64,000 nt of DNA, from positions 14,338,437 through 14,402,436 of the forward strand of contig NC_088313.1 in assembly GCF_910592395.1 (NCBI RefSeq). The letters run 5' to 3'. Positions 1 through 11,800 of the stretch are shown piece by piece (the stretch's first letter is position 1; every line of letters starts with the position of its first letter). A model generated the notes under the pieces. The model was not told the DNA's origin. It was given only the letters and a program-made list of their open reading frames with translations, and made no database searches. Origin of the DNA: Lineus longissimus. Taxonomy: Eukaryota > Nemertea > Pilidiophora > Heteronemertea > Lineidae. Position numbers and translations under genes: made by a program.

Positions 1-3000
1 TCGCCAGCCCCGAATTCGACGCAGAAGACGAGACCATCTCGTTATTGACAAGGACATTGTGGTCAGCAGGACGCAACAAATTCAGCATATGAAAAACTGC
101 TCGGATATCCTTCGCCCACGAAATGATGAAGATGTGGTAAGCCTAACTAAAAAACACTTAAATCTAATGGCACTGTAGGGTTTCCGCCAGAGGGGGGATG
201 GGGGGGATTCATCCCCCCCTAAAATATTTCAAGGGGGGATATCCCCCCTTAATTTTGAGCACTAAAGTTTGTTTTACTGTCAGATGAGTAATTTTCATGA
301 TTTGATGTGTTAGATAAGAGCATTTGGGAGCCAACTGTAGCGGTTTTAGGGCCAAAAAACGTCTCAGGAGGGGTCATAATTATAAAAAAATTTTAGAAAA
401 AAAAATTTTTTTTAGAAAAAAAATATGTTTTTTTGCTCCCCCCTCAAATTTAATCCTGGTGGAAACCCTGCACTAACTAAAATCTAATGTCAGTTAAAGG
501 CCTATTCCATTCGTTTGAAAATGCAGTTTTACTTTGCTCCTGAAAGGTTGTTACGAAATAACCTATTAAGCCCCATGGCCTCCATATAATTTAATTTTCT
601 TCTCAAATCAGTTCCAGCATCCACTGCGACGACCAGTTTCGGCTGCTGACCTTCTGAGACGGCCAGGCATACGTAAGTCACCTCAGTTATTTTCAAAAGG
701 AAGGCGTCCTCCTTGTGCATGACCAGAACTCTATTTCTTGATGGTGCCATTTCGTCCCTGCTTGAATTGGTGGCCATTATAGCAGAATGTGCCGGATTCA
801 CTCATTTAATCATTACAGGACATTCAATGCATATTGTGATGCAAAACTTTGGGTCTTGGTTAGAATACTTTTTTGGGACACCGAGATGGATCGGTAAAGG
901 GCAGGATTTTTAAGATAGGACATCCTAACTTAGGAGGATTTGGGAAGGTGAGAAATTGCTTTGGGATTCCCCAAAGTTGCTTGTCGGGAATTTGAATAGG
1001 GCCTTTTCCATAATGGGACATCAGGCAGAGTTTCCCTCACCCCTTGACATTCCACCGATGAGAAAATCATTTACATATTCCCATTGTTTCTGCTTCTCTT
1101 CAGCTTGGTGCAACCGTCTGAGGCGCTGTTGGAATAAGGGTGCAATGACAACAAAAAAAGTCCCCGTAGAAGGTAAATGTAATCACAAATCTTTGTTTAT
1201 TTCAGTGTCATCCTTTCTGAAAGGCTAAGGCAAGGACAGTGTTGTCATAAATCTTATCTTCACGCAACCCTATTGTTGATCGCCTTCTATTCTATTTCCA
1301 ATATGTTTTCAGAGGGGCCACTTGCCCTCCCGGTTGAGCAGCTTGAAGCAGGTGTGCCAGGACAGCCGCAGGAACAACCACAGGCTGCTGCAGATTTCCC
1401 CGCAGGAGTGGAAGAACGACTGCAAGATGCTGCGTTCGAACAACCGCAGGATGCTGCAAATGTCCCCGCCAGAGCAGCAGATGTCCCTGCAGGATTGGAC
1501 GAATCGCAAGCCCCTAGGATAACCGAAGAGGCCTTTGGAGTAAATCTGTCACCGATCCCGACAGACCCTCATCGAGAGCCAGCACCTCAGGACCAACTCC
1601 GACCAGAATCGGTAAGAAAATGGGAGGGGGACTTCAAAAATACTTAAGCAACTAATAGAATTGGAAGGTAGAGGCTCGAGTTATGTGTTATGTCAATGGA
1701 TGATACTAAAATTGAGATGGCAACACTGCACTCGATTCTATGAATACTTCGTCCCTAAGATAGGGTAATGCTAGCTATTTTGAAATGAAACTTTTCCTAT
1801 GCCAAGTTGGGATCCAGGTTCCCTGGTCTTTTTCGGCTGTTGGCCAGGGGTACTATCCACTGGCAAAACCCTGCGGTGGCAAAAGGGTTGACACGCTCTG
1901 ATGGTTTTCATTTCAGTCATTGAATTTGGAGAACCAGTCAATTGAAGTTGCTCGTGAAAGACCGAGTCAGGGTACAGGGAGTATGCTCGGGAACATCAGC
2001 GATATGCTGAATTTGGAGGACAGCCTTGCAGCGGGTCGATCACGAGCAGATTTATCGAGAGATGGGAGCCTAAATGACACGAGTATGAGGAGTGCGAAAA
2101 GGTAATGCATGTGTCAATGGTCAATATAAACCTTCTACACCCCCTGGTCAGGCAGATCAGACAGCTCTGTATTTTTTCGATGGCCAAGTCTGGAGTTGAT
2201 ATGTTTCACCAAGTACTTGAAACGAACTTGCCAGGAGTTCACTCTGGTTATGCCAAGTTCTCGTACATTGTTTATTGCAGTTCTATCCAGTACGGAGAAG
2301 TCACTCACCCTCCCACGGTAAACCATTTTTGCATGAAAAATCAACATGTCTCGTAATCAAGTTGTCCCTTTGAAAACATAGGAGCAGATTGAAGGGTCCA
2401 GATTCCCCAACCCAGCTGCTGCCACAAGTGCCAGAGGATGTCGGCATGCCAAGCCTCCCGCCGGATTTCGACCAGGATTTGACTTTGGCGATATTGCAAG
2501 AACAGGAAAATGGTACTAGGAAGTCGAAAAAAGACGATAGGTCAGATCGTGATCGTAGCTTTACTATTGAGAAGGACTCCTGGTCACCGTTTGAGATTGA
2601 AGACAACACTATGCTCAAGATCAGGCTGCAAAATGCTAAACTTGAATTCAAAAGGTAAGAGGCTGAAAAATGGGATATTGTCTATATTATTTTTAATTAA
2701 TAATATCATATTAGATTTGGTGTTAAAACTTTTATTAGAATTCAAGTCCAGCTGTGTGTTTACTAGACAGCTGAAAGGTCTCAGTTAACCCTTTTGTAGT
2801 CGGTGACATCCATAGCACGACAAGCACCGGTCCCATCAGGTGCAGATGACGTGCATAAGTACGTCATGCCACATGTTCCATCAGGTGGAGGTGACGTGCA
2901 TAGTACGTCGTGCCACATGTTCCATCAGGTGCGGATGACGTGCATAGTACGTCATGCCACATGTTCCATCAGGTGCAGGTGACGTGCATAGTACGTCGTG

Positions 3001-4753
3001 CCACATGTTCCATCAGGTGCGGATTACGTGCATAGTACGTCATGCCACATGTTCCATCAGGTGCGGATGACGTGCATAGTACGTCGTGCCACATGTTCCA
3101 TCAGGTGCGGATGACGTGCATAGTACGTCGTGCCACATGTTCCATCAGGTGCGGATGACGTGCATAGTACGTCATGCCACATGTTCCATCAGGTGCGGAT
3201 GACGTGCATAGTACGTCGTGCCACATGTTCCATCAGGTGCGGATGACGTGCATAGTACGTCGTGCCACATGTTCCATCAGGTGCGGATGACGTGCATAGT
3301 ATGTCGTGCCACATGTTCCATCAGGTGCGGATGACGTGCATAGTACGTCGTGCCACATGTTCCATCAGGTGCGGATGACGTGCATAGTACGTCATGCCAC
3401 ATGTTCCATCAGGTGCGGTCGACACGCATAGTACGTCATGCCACATGTTCCATCAGGTGCGGATGACGTGCATAGTACGTCATGACACATGTTCCATCAG
3501 GTGCGGATGACGTGCATAGTACGTCATGCCACATGTTCCATCAGGTGCGGATGACGTGCATAGTACGTCATGACACATGTTCCATCAGGTGCAGATGACG
3601 TGCATAGTACGTCATGCCACATGTTCCATCAGGTGCGGATGACGTGCATAGTACGTCATGACACATGTTCCATCAGGTGCGGATGACGTGCATAGTACGT
3701 CATGCCACATGTTCCATCAGGTGCGGATGACGTGCATAGTACGTCATGACACATGTTCCATCAGGTGCGGATGACGTGCATAGTACGTCATGCCACATGT
3801 TCCATCAGGTGCGGATGACGTGCATAGTACGTCATGCCACATGTTCCATCAGGTGCGGATGACGTGCATAGTACGTCATGACACATGTTCCATCAGGTGC
3901 GGATGACGTGCATAGTACGTCGTGCCACATGTTCCATCAGGTGCGGATGACGTGCATAGTACGTCATGCCACATGTTCCATCAGGTGGAGGTGACGTGCA
4001 TAGTACGTCGTGCCACATGTTCCATCAGGTGCGGATGACGTGCATAGTACGTCATGACACATGTTCCATCAGGTGCGGATGACGTGCATAGTACGTCATG
4101 CCACGTGTTCCATCAGGTGCGGATGACGTGCATAGTACGTCATGACACATGTTCCATCAGGTGCGGATGACGTGCATAGTACGTCATGACACATGTTCCT
4201 TCAGGTGCGGATGACGTGCATAGTACGTCATGCCACATGTTCCATCAGGTGCGGTCGACATGCATAGTACGTCATGCCACGTGTTCCATTAGGTGCGGTC
4301 GACATGCATAGTACGTCATGCTAAATGTCCCATGTTTTTGTTCTCCAGACTCATTGATGGCTTCATGGGCCAGTATGATGCGACGACATTCCGATCCATC
4401 TGCCCACCGAGGACGAACTCTCGGTCGACTGCCGCCATGTATTTTGGGTTTTTGCTCGGTACGTTTACTAAAGGGTATGCCTTTCATAATTACTGGTGGT
4501 CCAGTTAATGCAGCTTAGTCCGGTGAAGAATAATATTTGTTGTGAATTTGCTGAAACTGTGTATTTATAGAATTCGTATATGTGTCGATTTATTTTTACA
4601 ATTCTTGCTGCCTTTTACTGTATGCGGAAATATAACAGCCCTTTTACCTCTACAGGGGATGCCTCAGCCCCTCATGTGAAGCTGGTGCCCAACCAGGATG
4701 AACCTTACGGCGATATACTCATTACAAAAGGACCAGAGTACAGGAGACTGTAG
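1..4753 (+). CDS. Rad21/Rec8-family cohesin kleisin, 3' part, multi-exon
   Basis: Kleisins close the cohesin ring by bridging the SMC1 and SMC3 heads; Rec8 is the meiotic form. The gene enters from the left edge. Exons I can phase are <1-136, 1103-1171, 1313-1611, 1917-2101, 2382-2654, 4349-4458 and 4656-4753 (stop TAG). From exon 1103 onward every junction matches in phase. Exon 1 shows an RRRR stretch followed by DKDIVVSRTQ and SDILRP, like the central Rad21/Rec8 motif. Exon 2 gives WCNRLRRCW, matching the WNNRLLKLF segment of Rad21. The last two exons form the C-terminal winged helix that binds the SMC1 head: STAAMYFGFLLG, then EPYGDILITKGP, then the end. The middle is low-complexity and rich in P, Q and A. 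Exon 1 ends in phase 0 but exon 2 needs phase 1, so one short exon between 137 and 1102 was not found. Divergence favours Rec8 over Rad21, but I cannot separate them. Confidence 0.85.
176..470. mobile_element. MITE-like element with AGGGTTTCC terminal inverted repeats
   Basis: The left end reads AGGGTTTCC and the right end GGAAACCCT. Flanks share a short CACT sequence (171-174 and 471-474) that could be a target duplication. The interior has short inverted G-run/C-run blocks and an A/T-rich centre. It lies in the first intron of the kleisin gene. No coding capacity is seen. Superfamily is not assigned. Confidence 0.6.
529..801 (-). other. Unassigned 90-residue ORF in kleisin intron
   Basis: An open frame on the minus strand includes MAPSRNRVLVMHKEDAF and VYVCLAV-like hydrophobic stretches. 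The segment around 745-770 resembles a segment near 15722-15750 in a lipoxygenase intron (both contain a form of TCGTCCCTGCT-GAATTGG on the plus strand), so it may be part of a dispersed repeat rather than a gene. I do not recognise a family. Confidence 0.2.
2798..4335. repeat. 44-bp satellite array (about 34 copies) in kleisin intron
   Basis: Head-to-tail units of 44 bp vary mainly at a few positions (for example GTCGTGCC, GTCATGCC and GTCATGAC). Each unit holds an imperfect dyad, TGACGTGCATAGTACGTCA, in which TGACGT and ACGTCA half-sites face each other. The array fills most of the 2655-4348 intron that separates the linker exon from the winged-helix exon. There is no ORF through it. The first unit, near 2800-2830, is degenerate. 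Confidence 0.95.
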
Positions 4754-6469
4754 TGGAGAGACTGGTGAGTGCGAAATGAATGGATTCTTAGCTCCTTGAG
4801 TTCTTGGAAGGTTTGAAGTGCCATCATCCAAATGGCAAACGCTAAGATCATCTCCCATTGGAAGACAATACTGGGGAAGAATGAAAATTACCTTTACATC
4901 CCCCATTTCCTTGTATGGACTCTTCCAGTTTATGCATTAGAGGAGTCCATTTCAGAAAGTGGGGATGTAAAGAAGAAAGAGGTTGGGTGAATCGAAGATT
5001 TTTTGGCTATTTTAAGCCGTTTTAGACAGGTTATGATCATCACATGTTGTTTGTGACAAATGATTGATGTTTTTGACAATTTTATTACATGTTGTTTGTT
5101 TTTCAGAATATATCCAAGTTTGTTGTCTCTTGATAAACGTATAATTTCATATGTTAGATTTAAAGATTTTGTTGAATTATTTTAGATACCTTGTTATGTA
5201 AAAAGTAAAGTTTGTTCATATCATTTAGGCCTAGTACTCTTGATATGTCCTGTGCAGTTCACTGGCCAGGGGACACTTAAACCGATCTGAGTATGTACAC
5301 CAGAGTCCTGGTTTTGGTCAGTAAAGGGTGTCAAATTGGGGTGTCTTTTGGACGAAAGTTTGAGGGGAAAAGACTTTGAAAAGTTTATGGTTATTCAGAA
5401 TCGTCTGACACTGTACTATTTTGCTCTTGAAATTTTAAAATCTTTTATTGTTATCAATGTTATAATGTTCTGATTGATGGATTGAATGCATTTTAGATTG
5501 AATGTTATTGATGATGAGCAGAAAATGCTACCTCTGATTGAGCACTCATGCAATTGAGATTGAATGTCATGTTTTAAATGAGATTTGAAATCAATTTATA
5601 TTTCTCACACAAAGTTTTAATCATGATTCTATATAGTATTATTTTTGTATAATTGTCACGTTGATAGAAATATTTTTTTGTATCAATGTTGAATTTGAAT
5701 TTTTTTATCATGGCCTGGTCAGGTGGGGCCAGTCAACCAATTTTAGAAATGCACATCCGTTTTTCAGTTTTGGCCGCCATAGGGTGCTAATTATGTTCAA
5801 AGCAGACTCGCATGGCATTAAAATGCATCAATATGCTTCAAAACGAGGGTTTGTTGGCACATAGTCATTAGTGCATTTGCTATGAATGTGCAGTCATTCT
5901 AAATCAAAGTATTTCAGAATCTAAGGCCAGGACACATCCATATCAAAACCTTTTACCATGTTAACTTGTTATGTTTAAATTTTCTGTTAGTTATGCCTTG
6001 TTAAGCTACAATTTTAATAAAGATATTCTATTACATAAATAGTATTTATAATTATTTACTTTATTCATTGTCAAAAGAATTAGTGAGGTGTGAATACTGT
6101 TAAAAAAAACGTCAAAAAGTATTTTTTGCGATTTTTATTTTTGCTGTACTCAGTTATTTGCCAAATCTTCAAAACTAAAAGTGCGGCAAAAATTATTGTA
6201 GTATGCAGTACACATTCTCAAACAGATCGACCCTATTGGTGAGGTTTCGCAATCCTGTTCCGGGAACCAATTCACCAAGAATGACAACTTTTTGTGTATG
6301 ATGTCATCAGTTTTAGGGCAGGTCTTCCCGTTCCCAAAATCTGATACCGTAATTCAGGCCATGGAAACACTGGCTCCATCGCAAATGAATAATGACAAAT
6401 TTGTGGGCCATTTTCGGCAGTTCATAATAATTTTCACATCAGGTCGACCAGATGCATTTGAACAGTATA
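4754..6469. other. Intergenic AT-rich sequence downstream of kleisin
   Basis: It holds the kleisin 3' UTR and spacer. Several AATAAA-like motifs occur, for example AATAAAG near 6016. I see no exon with family features and no clear repeat until the MITE at 6470. Confidence 0.5.
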
Positions 6470-6647
6470 CAGTAGAACCTCCCTTAGCGGACACCTCTCT
6501 AATAAGGACACCCTCTCTATTAAGGACACTGGTTTTGGTACCAAATTGGTTGTTACCATTCAATTTTACCTCTCTAATCAGGACACCTCTCTTTTAAGGA
6601 CAGTACTTTTCAGTCCCGAGGGTGTCCTTATTAGAGAGGTTCTACTG
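6470..6647. mobile_element. pogo/Tigger-like MITE, 178 bp
   Basis: The ends are CAGTAGAACCTC and the inverse GAGGTTCTACTG, flanked on both sides by TA (6468-6469 and 6648-6649), as expected for Tc1/mariner-pogo target duplications. The interior is almost entirely palindromic with repeated RAGGACAC blocks. It is non-coding. A second copy with the same ends is at 59663-59840. Confidence 0.8.
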
Positions 6648-6649
6648 TA

Positions 6650-7095
6650 ACATCTTTTGACTGAAAACCCTGAAAGACCTCAGTCAGTGGCAGGATCTTG
6701 GTCGGGAATGCTATACCGATTTCTATACATTGTATATCCGATAACAGGAAAGGGAAGGAGAACCATTTCGGCGAATTGGGTCTCTGACCATTTCGGCGAA
6801 TTGATTCTCGAAACAATACAGCGAAACCTCACCTCTCTGCCCTTACAAAATCTTTTCATCATGTGGTCACAGATGCATCAATATAACACAATCAACTAAT
6901 CAATACATACATTCATCATCCCATGAAACGTGCAGACAGGACACAGCTTGGACTAAAAAAAGAGCAATGGTTGAATTGTTCCCTAGATTCTATGTGTCAC
7001 TTGTGTACGGGCTGATCAATAGCAATGATTCTATAGAGCAATGATTCTATAGAGCAGTTCATCTCGTTTTGGCCAAAGAAAGTTACTTAGTTGAC
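6650..7095. other. Intergenic spacer
   Basis: Apart from a short direct repeat of CATTTCGGCGAATTG (about 6763-6803) and a duplicated TGATTCTATAGAGCA (7027-7056), I see nothing recognisable here. Confidence 0.4.
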
Positions 7096-8572
7096 CTGAT
7101 GCCATCTCTAGGTTGTGTGTGCAGACATTTGAGAGCCTTAGCAGCAGTGTCTCTGATACCATCTCTAGGTTGTGACAAGAGACATTTGAGAGCCATAGCA
7201 GCAGTGTCTCTGATACCATCTCCAGGTTGTGACAAGAGGTATATGAGAGCCTTAGCAGCAGTGTCTCTGATACCGTCTCTAGATTGTTACAAGAGGCATT
7301 TGAGAGTCACAGCAGCGGTGTCTCTGATACCGTCACTAGGTTGGGACAAGAGGCATTGGAGAGCCATCATAGCAGTGTCTCTGATACCATCTCTAGATTG
7401 TTACAAGAGGCATTTGAGAGTCACAGCAGCAGTGTCTCTGATACCGACACTCTAAGAGGTATTGGAGAGCCATTGTAGCTGTGACTCTGATACCGTCTCT
7501 AGTTTGTTACAAGAGGCATTGGAGAGTCACAGCAGCATTGTCTCTGATATCATCTCCAGGTTGTGACAAGAGGCATATGAGAGCCTCAGCAGCAGTGTCT
7601 CTGATACCATCTCCAGATTGTGACAAGAGGCACATGAGAGCCTCAGCAGCAGTGTCTCTGATACCGTCTCCAGGTTGTGACAAGTGACATTTGAGAGCCA
7701 TAGCAGCAGTGTCTCTGATACCATCTCCAGATTGTGACAAGAGACATATGAGAGCCTCAGCAGCAGTGTCTCTGATACCATCTCCAGATTGTGACAAGAG
7801 GCACATGAGAGCCTCAGCAGCAGTGTCTCTGATACCGTCTCCAGGTTGTGACAAGTGACATTTGAGAGCCATAGCAGCAGTGTCTCTGATACCATCTCCA
7901 GGTTGTGACAAGAGGAATTTGAGCGCCTTAGCAGCAGTGTCTCTGATGACGTCTCCAGGTTGTGACAAGAACAGTTTGAGCGCCTTAGCAGCAGTGTCTC
8001 TGATACCGTCTCCAGGTTGTGACAAGAAGCATTTGAGCGCCTTAGCAGCAGTGTCTCTGATTCTGTCTCCTCGTTGTGACATTGGATAAGAGGCATTTGA
8101 GAGCCATAGCAGCGTGCCTCAGATGTACCGTCTCCAGGTTGTGACAAGAGGCATTTGAGAGTCATTATATCAGTGTCTCTGATACCGTCTCTAGATTGTG
8201 GCAAGAGGCATTTGAGAGCCTTAGCAGCAGTGTCTCTGATACCATCTCCAGGTTGTTACAAGAGGCATTTAAGAGCCATAGCAGCAATGTCTCTGATACC
8301 GTTTCCAGGTTATGACAAGTGGCATTTTAGAGTCATAACAGCAGTGTCTCTGATACCATCTCCAGGTTGTGACAAGTGGCATTTGAGAGCCATAGCAACA
8401 ATGTCTCTGATGCCATCTCCAGGTTGTGACAAGAGGCATTTGAGAATCATAGCAGCAGTGTCTCTGATACCGTCTCCAGCTAGATTGTGACAAGAGGCAT
8501 TTGAGAGCCATAGCAGCAGTGTCTTTTATGATACCGTCTCCAGGTTGTGGCATTTGTGAGTCATGGCAGCAG
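7096..8572. repeat. 57-bp satellite array (about 25 copies), open in several frames
   Basis: Units of 57 bp (19 codons) follow one another with modest divergence; a few have small indels (near 8085-8135 and 8480-8550). Because the period is divisible by three and the unit lacks stops in several frames, long ORFs appear on both strands: up to 225 residues on the minus strand and 128 on the plus strand. One minus-strand frame reads GIRDTAAKALKCLLSQPGD per unit, amphipathic and superficially HEAT/ARM-like. Indels that switch frames and the simultaneous openness of several frames argue for a satellite, not a gene. Confidence 0.9.
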
Positions 8573-8866
8573 TGTCTCAGCGCGAATGGTTGGATCACTT
8601 GATATTTCCCAATGCGGAATAGGATGCTCATTTAGTCTTATTTCTTCGAAGTCTCCTCCCGTAGGAGACAGTATACAGCTTTTTAAAATTTCTTTTTGTG
8701 TTTCCAAATATGGAACGGGTATTGTGTAAATTCACGTGACTAGTGTTGTTCCATTCTGCAGCCTCAATTCAATCGAAAGATTGCATTGGCCATCCATTAT
8801 GTGATGAATTTCCCGCTGGATCGGATCGAAAGTAAATTCGGTGATCTTCAGCATTGACGCTCGCCG
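8573..8866 (+). other. Upstream region of the 8867-12371 gene
   Basis: A plausible splice acceptor (TTCTGCAG, ending at 8761) lies upstream of the first ATG, followed by an open stretch to a TGA at 8854. It may be a 5' UTR exon. No promoter motif was identified. Confidence 0.3.
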
Positions 8867-11800
8867 ATGATGGAATTAGGTCACGTGAACCCAGCTTTCG
8901 CTGATAAGGATACTTTTGACTCCACTGAGATGGAGGAACAGAAGGTAAATTTGTCATTGCCTTTTCATGTTCTAGAATTCTTTGAAGACACTATAACTCT
9001 TACCTTTAGGGGTATGGGACCGTACATCCTACGAAAGTGATGGCAATGTTAGCCAAGAAGAGGCATTTTATATCGTCTGCCCCTGGAAACAAAAGACGTT
9101 TTAACCAGATCATAGTTCTGAGAACTGTGATCTCAGGTTTGTCGGTGATTTCAGACATTTTCTTCGGCTGTGGATTTATAATGCTAATGTTTAAGTCATC
9201 CAAATAAATTTCAGTCAGGACCTGCCAGGCCTTATGCAGCGACTGTGAATATGGTCAACACCGTCCAAGATGATGATGACCCCGCCTCCAACTTCTCAGA
9301 GGAAAGCTTCGACCCGATATCGAGAAGCGCCCTGCAGGCGACGCGCAGAACCCACCGCACCCAGCAGGATCTTAACAACCTTGTTTTCCGGGAAGGTGCC
9401 GCTCTACAGCAGAACACCCTGGCACTCGTGTCACTTCAAGACCGACTGTCTCATGACCAACTGCTCAAAAGTAAGAGGATTAGTCATCTTGAACATTGGC
9501 AGAATGATCTTGTAAAAGGGTCTCCTGCGCTCCGGCGCTACCTTAGTTCGGTGCCGCGCCAGTAGCTTCGCCGTTCGTAATTACCGGTGGTCCAAGAAAA
9601 TAGAAATGCAGTAATACACAATGACGCAGTGCAGTTATTATGCGTACGAATTTGCTGAAACTTGGTATTTAAAGTATTTATTTACCTATCTACTAAATGT
9701 CATTGTTGAAATTGCTAGTCAGTACGTACATTGCATTTACACAATTTGAAATTTTCGATTTACAAATTCAATTACAAATTTCAAATGCATGTATTTAACG
9801 AACGGCGATTGCCATTAATAAAGCACTGTACCAATTTTTTCGATTGTCGAAAGTTTGTCACAGGTATTATTGTTGGGATTCTTACAATCGATATATACGT
9901 CAATGTCCACAAGTACATACCAAAAAATTATTTTATGACCAGTGGTATATATACTTGTTTGGTCGCGAAGCTCACATATCAATAATAAAACTTCAAGGAA
10001 ATCCAACCAGTAGATTGCGCTCTAGAGTCCAGAACAATGTGGACAAAACATTTACTGTTATAGACATTAGGTCGTGAGTAAAATTTGTCTGTTCATACCA
10101 AATTGGAAAAGAATTGTTTTAGGCTTGCTGTTCGATGGAGAGAGAGTTCAGAATAACAACCGCTGGCTGTATTACTCCTGTGTGGAGTTCCAGGATGACC
10201 GAGGCACCAACGCAATCCTTCCGCCAATGATGATTGGGAAAGCTTGTCTGACAGATCAACGGTTGCTCCTGTTATCTGCCGAGAGAGCAATGAGTAAGTA
10301 AAGGCATCAATGTTTTGATATTGTTGCGTATTTTTTTGGCGTATTCGAAAACACTGGATCGAAAAAAAAACTGGACTGGATTGGACTGGACTGTGACTCA
10401 TTGTTTTCCACCGCCTGGTTCATATTCAAATAGTCATCTCAGCCAATCGGAGCAGGCTGGCAAACTCCTCCGGGGATGCCCACGACACACTTTCACTGCA
10501 CCAGAAAAGCAAGATCTGTTACTTAGCGCTTTAAAGGCCAATTACTCTACCCCCTGACTCTGGGCCAACACTAAACATAGATAGTCTGCCGCGTTCTCCC
10601 TACTCCTGGCCTTTCGCCACTTTCCCCAAGCAGAAGTCATGGAGGACTTCCTGTCAGGTGACAGGTTATGACCAATCAAAACTCCCCTATGTGACCATGG
10701 CCACGCTGTCTGCGCCGAACAAGCTTGATAGACCTATTCTTATTGGTCACCACCCGTCAGGAAGTCCCAAATTGCTGCTTCATGAGAAAAGTAGCGAATA
10801 GCAGTTTGAATTTGCTGCTGTTTTACCTGGCCTGACCACACGTTTTGATAATAGGACATCTTATGACAACATGTTTACTAGAAAGATGCAACATCTATGA
10901 GCACATCAGTGGAAAATAATCTTAATTATTCTACAAACACACTAAAAGAGCTGCCGCCTGGAACAGAGGTCGGTACAGCATCTGAATTAGCTGTTTTTCA
11001 TGAAGTCGATCTTTGAAAAATACTTATAAAATATGTTGTTGATTCGATTATTTTCAAAAGCCAAGAGTTGCGTCTGTGAGCACGAACAAAATCTATGAGT
11101 TGCGCAAGTCGGTCACGTGGGGAATCAAATGTTCCATTGTCTATACATCCTGGCACCAGTTGTTTTCAATATACATGTACTCTGCCTCTCGATATACGAC
11201 GTAGGAGTAAAAAAAACTGATCTCAGGATGTTGTTTATATTGATTTCACATCCGCAAATTCGCCACTTTTTCTCAAGCAGAAATCTTGTAGGACTTCCTG
11301 TCAGGTGACAGGTTTTGACCAATCAAAACCCCAGTATATGAGATCATAGCCGTGCTGTCTGGTGCCGAAAAAGCATGATTGCCCTCATCTGATTGGTCAA
11401 TACCTGTCAAGAAGTCAGCGAAGGTCGTAAATTCTGGTCGAATCTTCGAAGATGGCAATAATCGTCTGTCTTCACATTTGAGCCTCAACCGGGCTAAATG
11501 CGGATAAATTCGGGAAAAAAATTCCGCACCCGGGGCCCGGGCCAGAGTTCGACTGAACGCCCCCCGCCGCCAGAGTTGGCGGCAAGAAGATTCCGGTGAG
11601 CGTACACGTGGCGGTTGACTTCTCTGGACGCCGGAGTTGGCGTCCAGTGTGCTGCTGGGATTCACCCATCTTTTTTCTTCTTCTCCAGATGCTAGTTTCA
11701 CCAAGTATGGAGACCCGAAGACGACCTCAGGCGGTTATGATGTTGAGACTTTGTTGACGGACAACATCCATTACAAGCCGATCCCACTCAGCAGTTTTTA

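Noticed and set aside
1273-1647. Kleisin exon C read as an independent 124-residue gene from the upstream ATG
   Set aside because: The ATG lies in the intron; the acceptor at 1311-1312 and donor at 1612 define the exon and fit both neighbours in phase.
7507-8204. Minus-strand ORFs of 191 and 225 residues as a HEAT/ARM-like protein
   Set aside because: They lie wholly in the 57-bp satellite, overlap in two frames, and the unit is only 19 residues, half of an ARM repeat. No splice or start context.
9010-9208. Membrane protein ending VISDIFFGCGFIMLMFKSSK
   Set aside because: This is read-through of exon 2 past a donor at 9137. The spliced model keeps phase over five further exons, so the short form is less likely, though it could be an alternative transcript.
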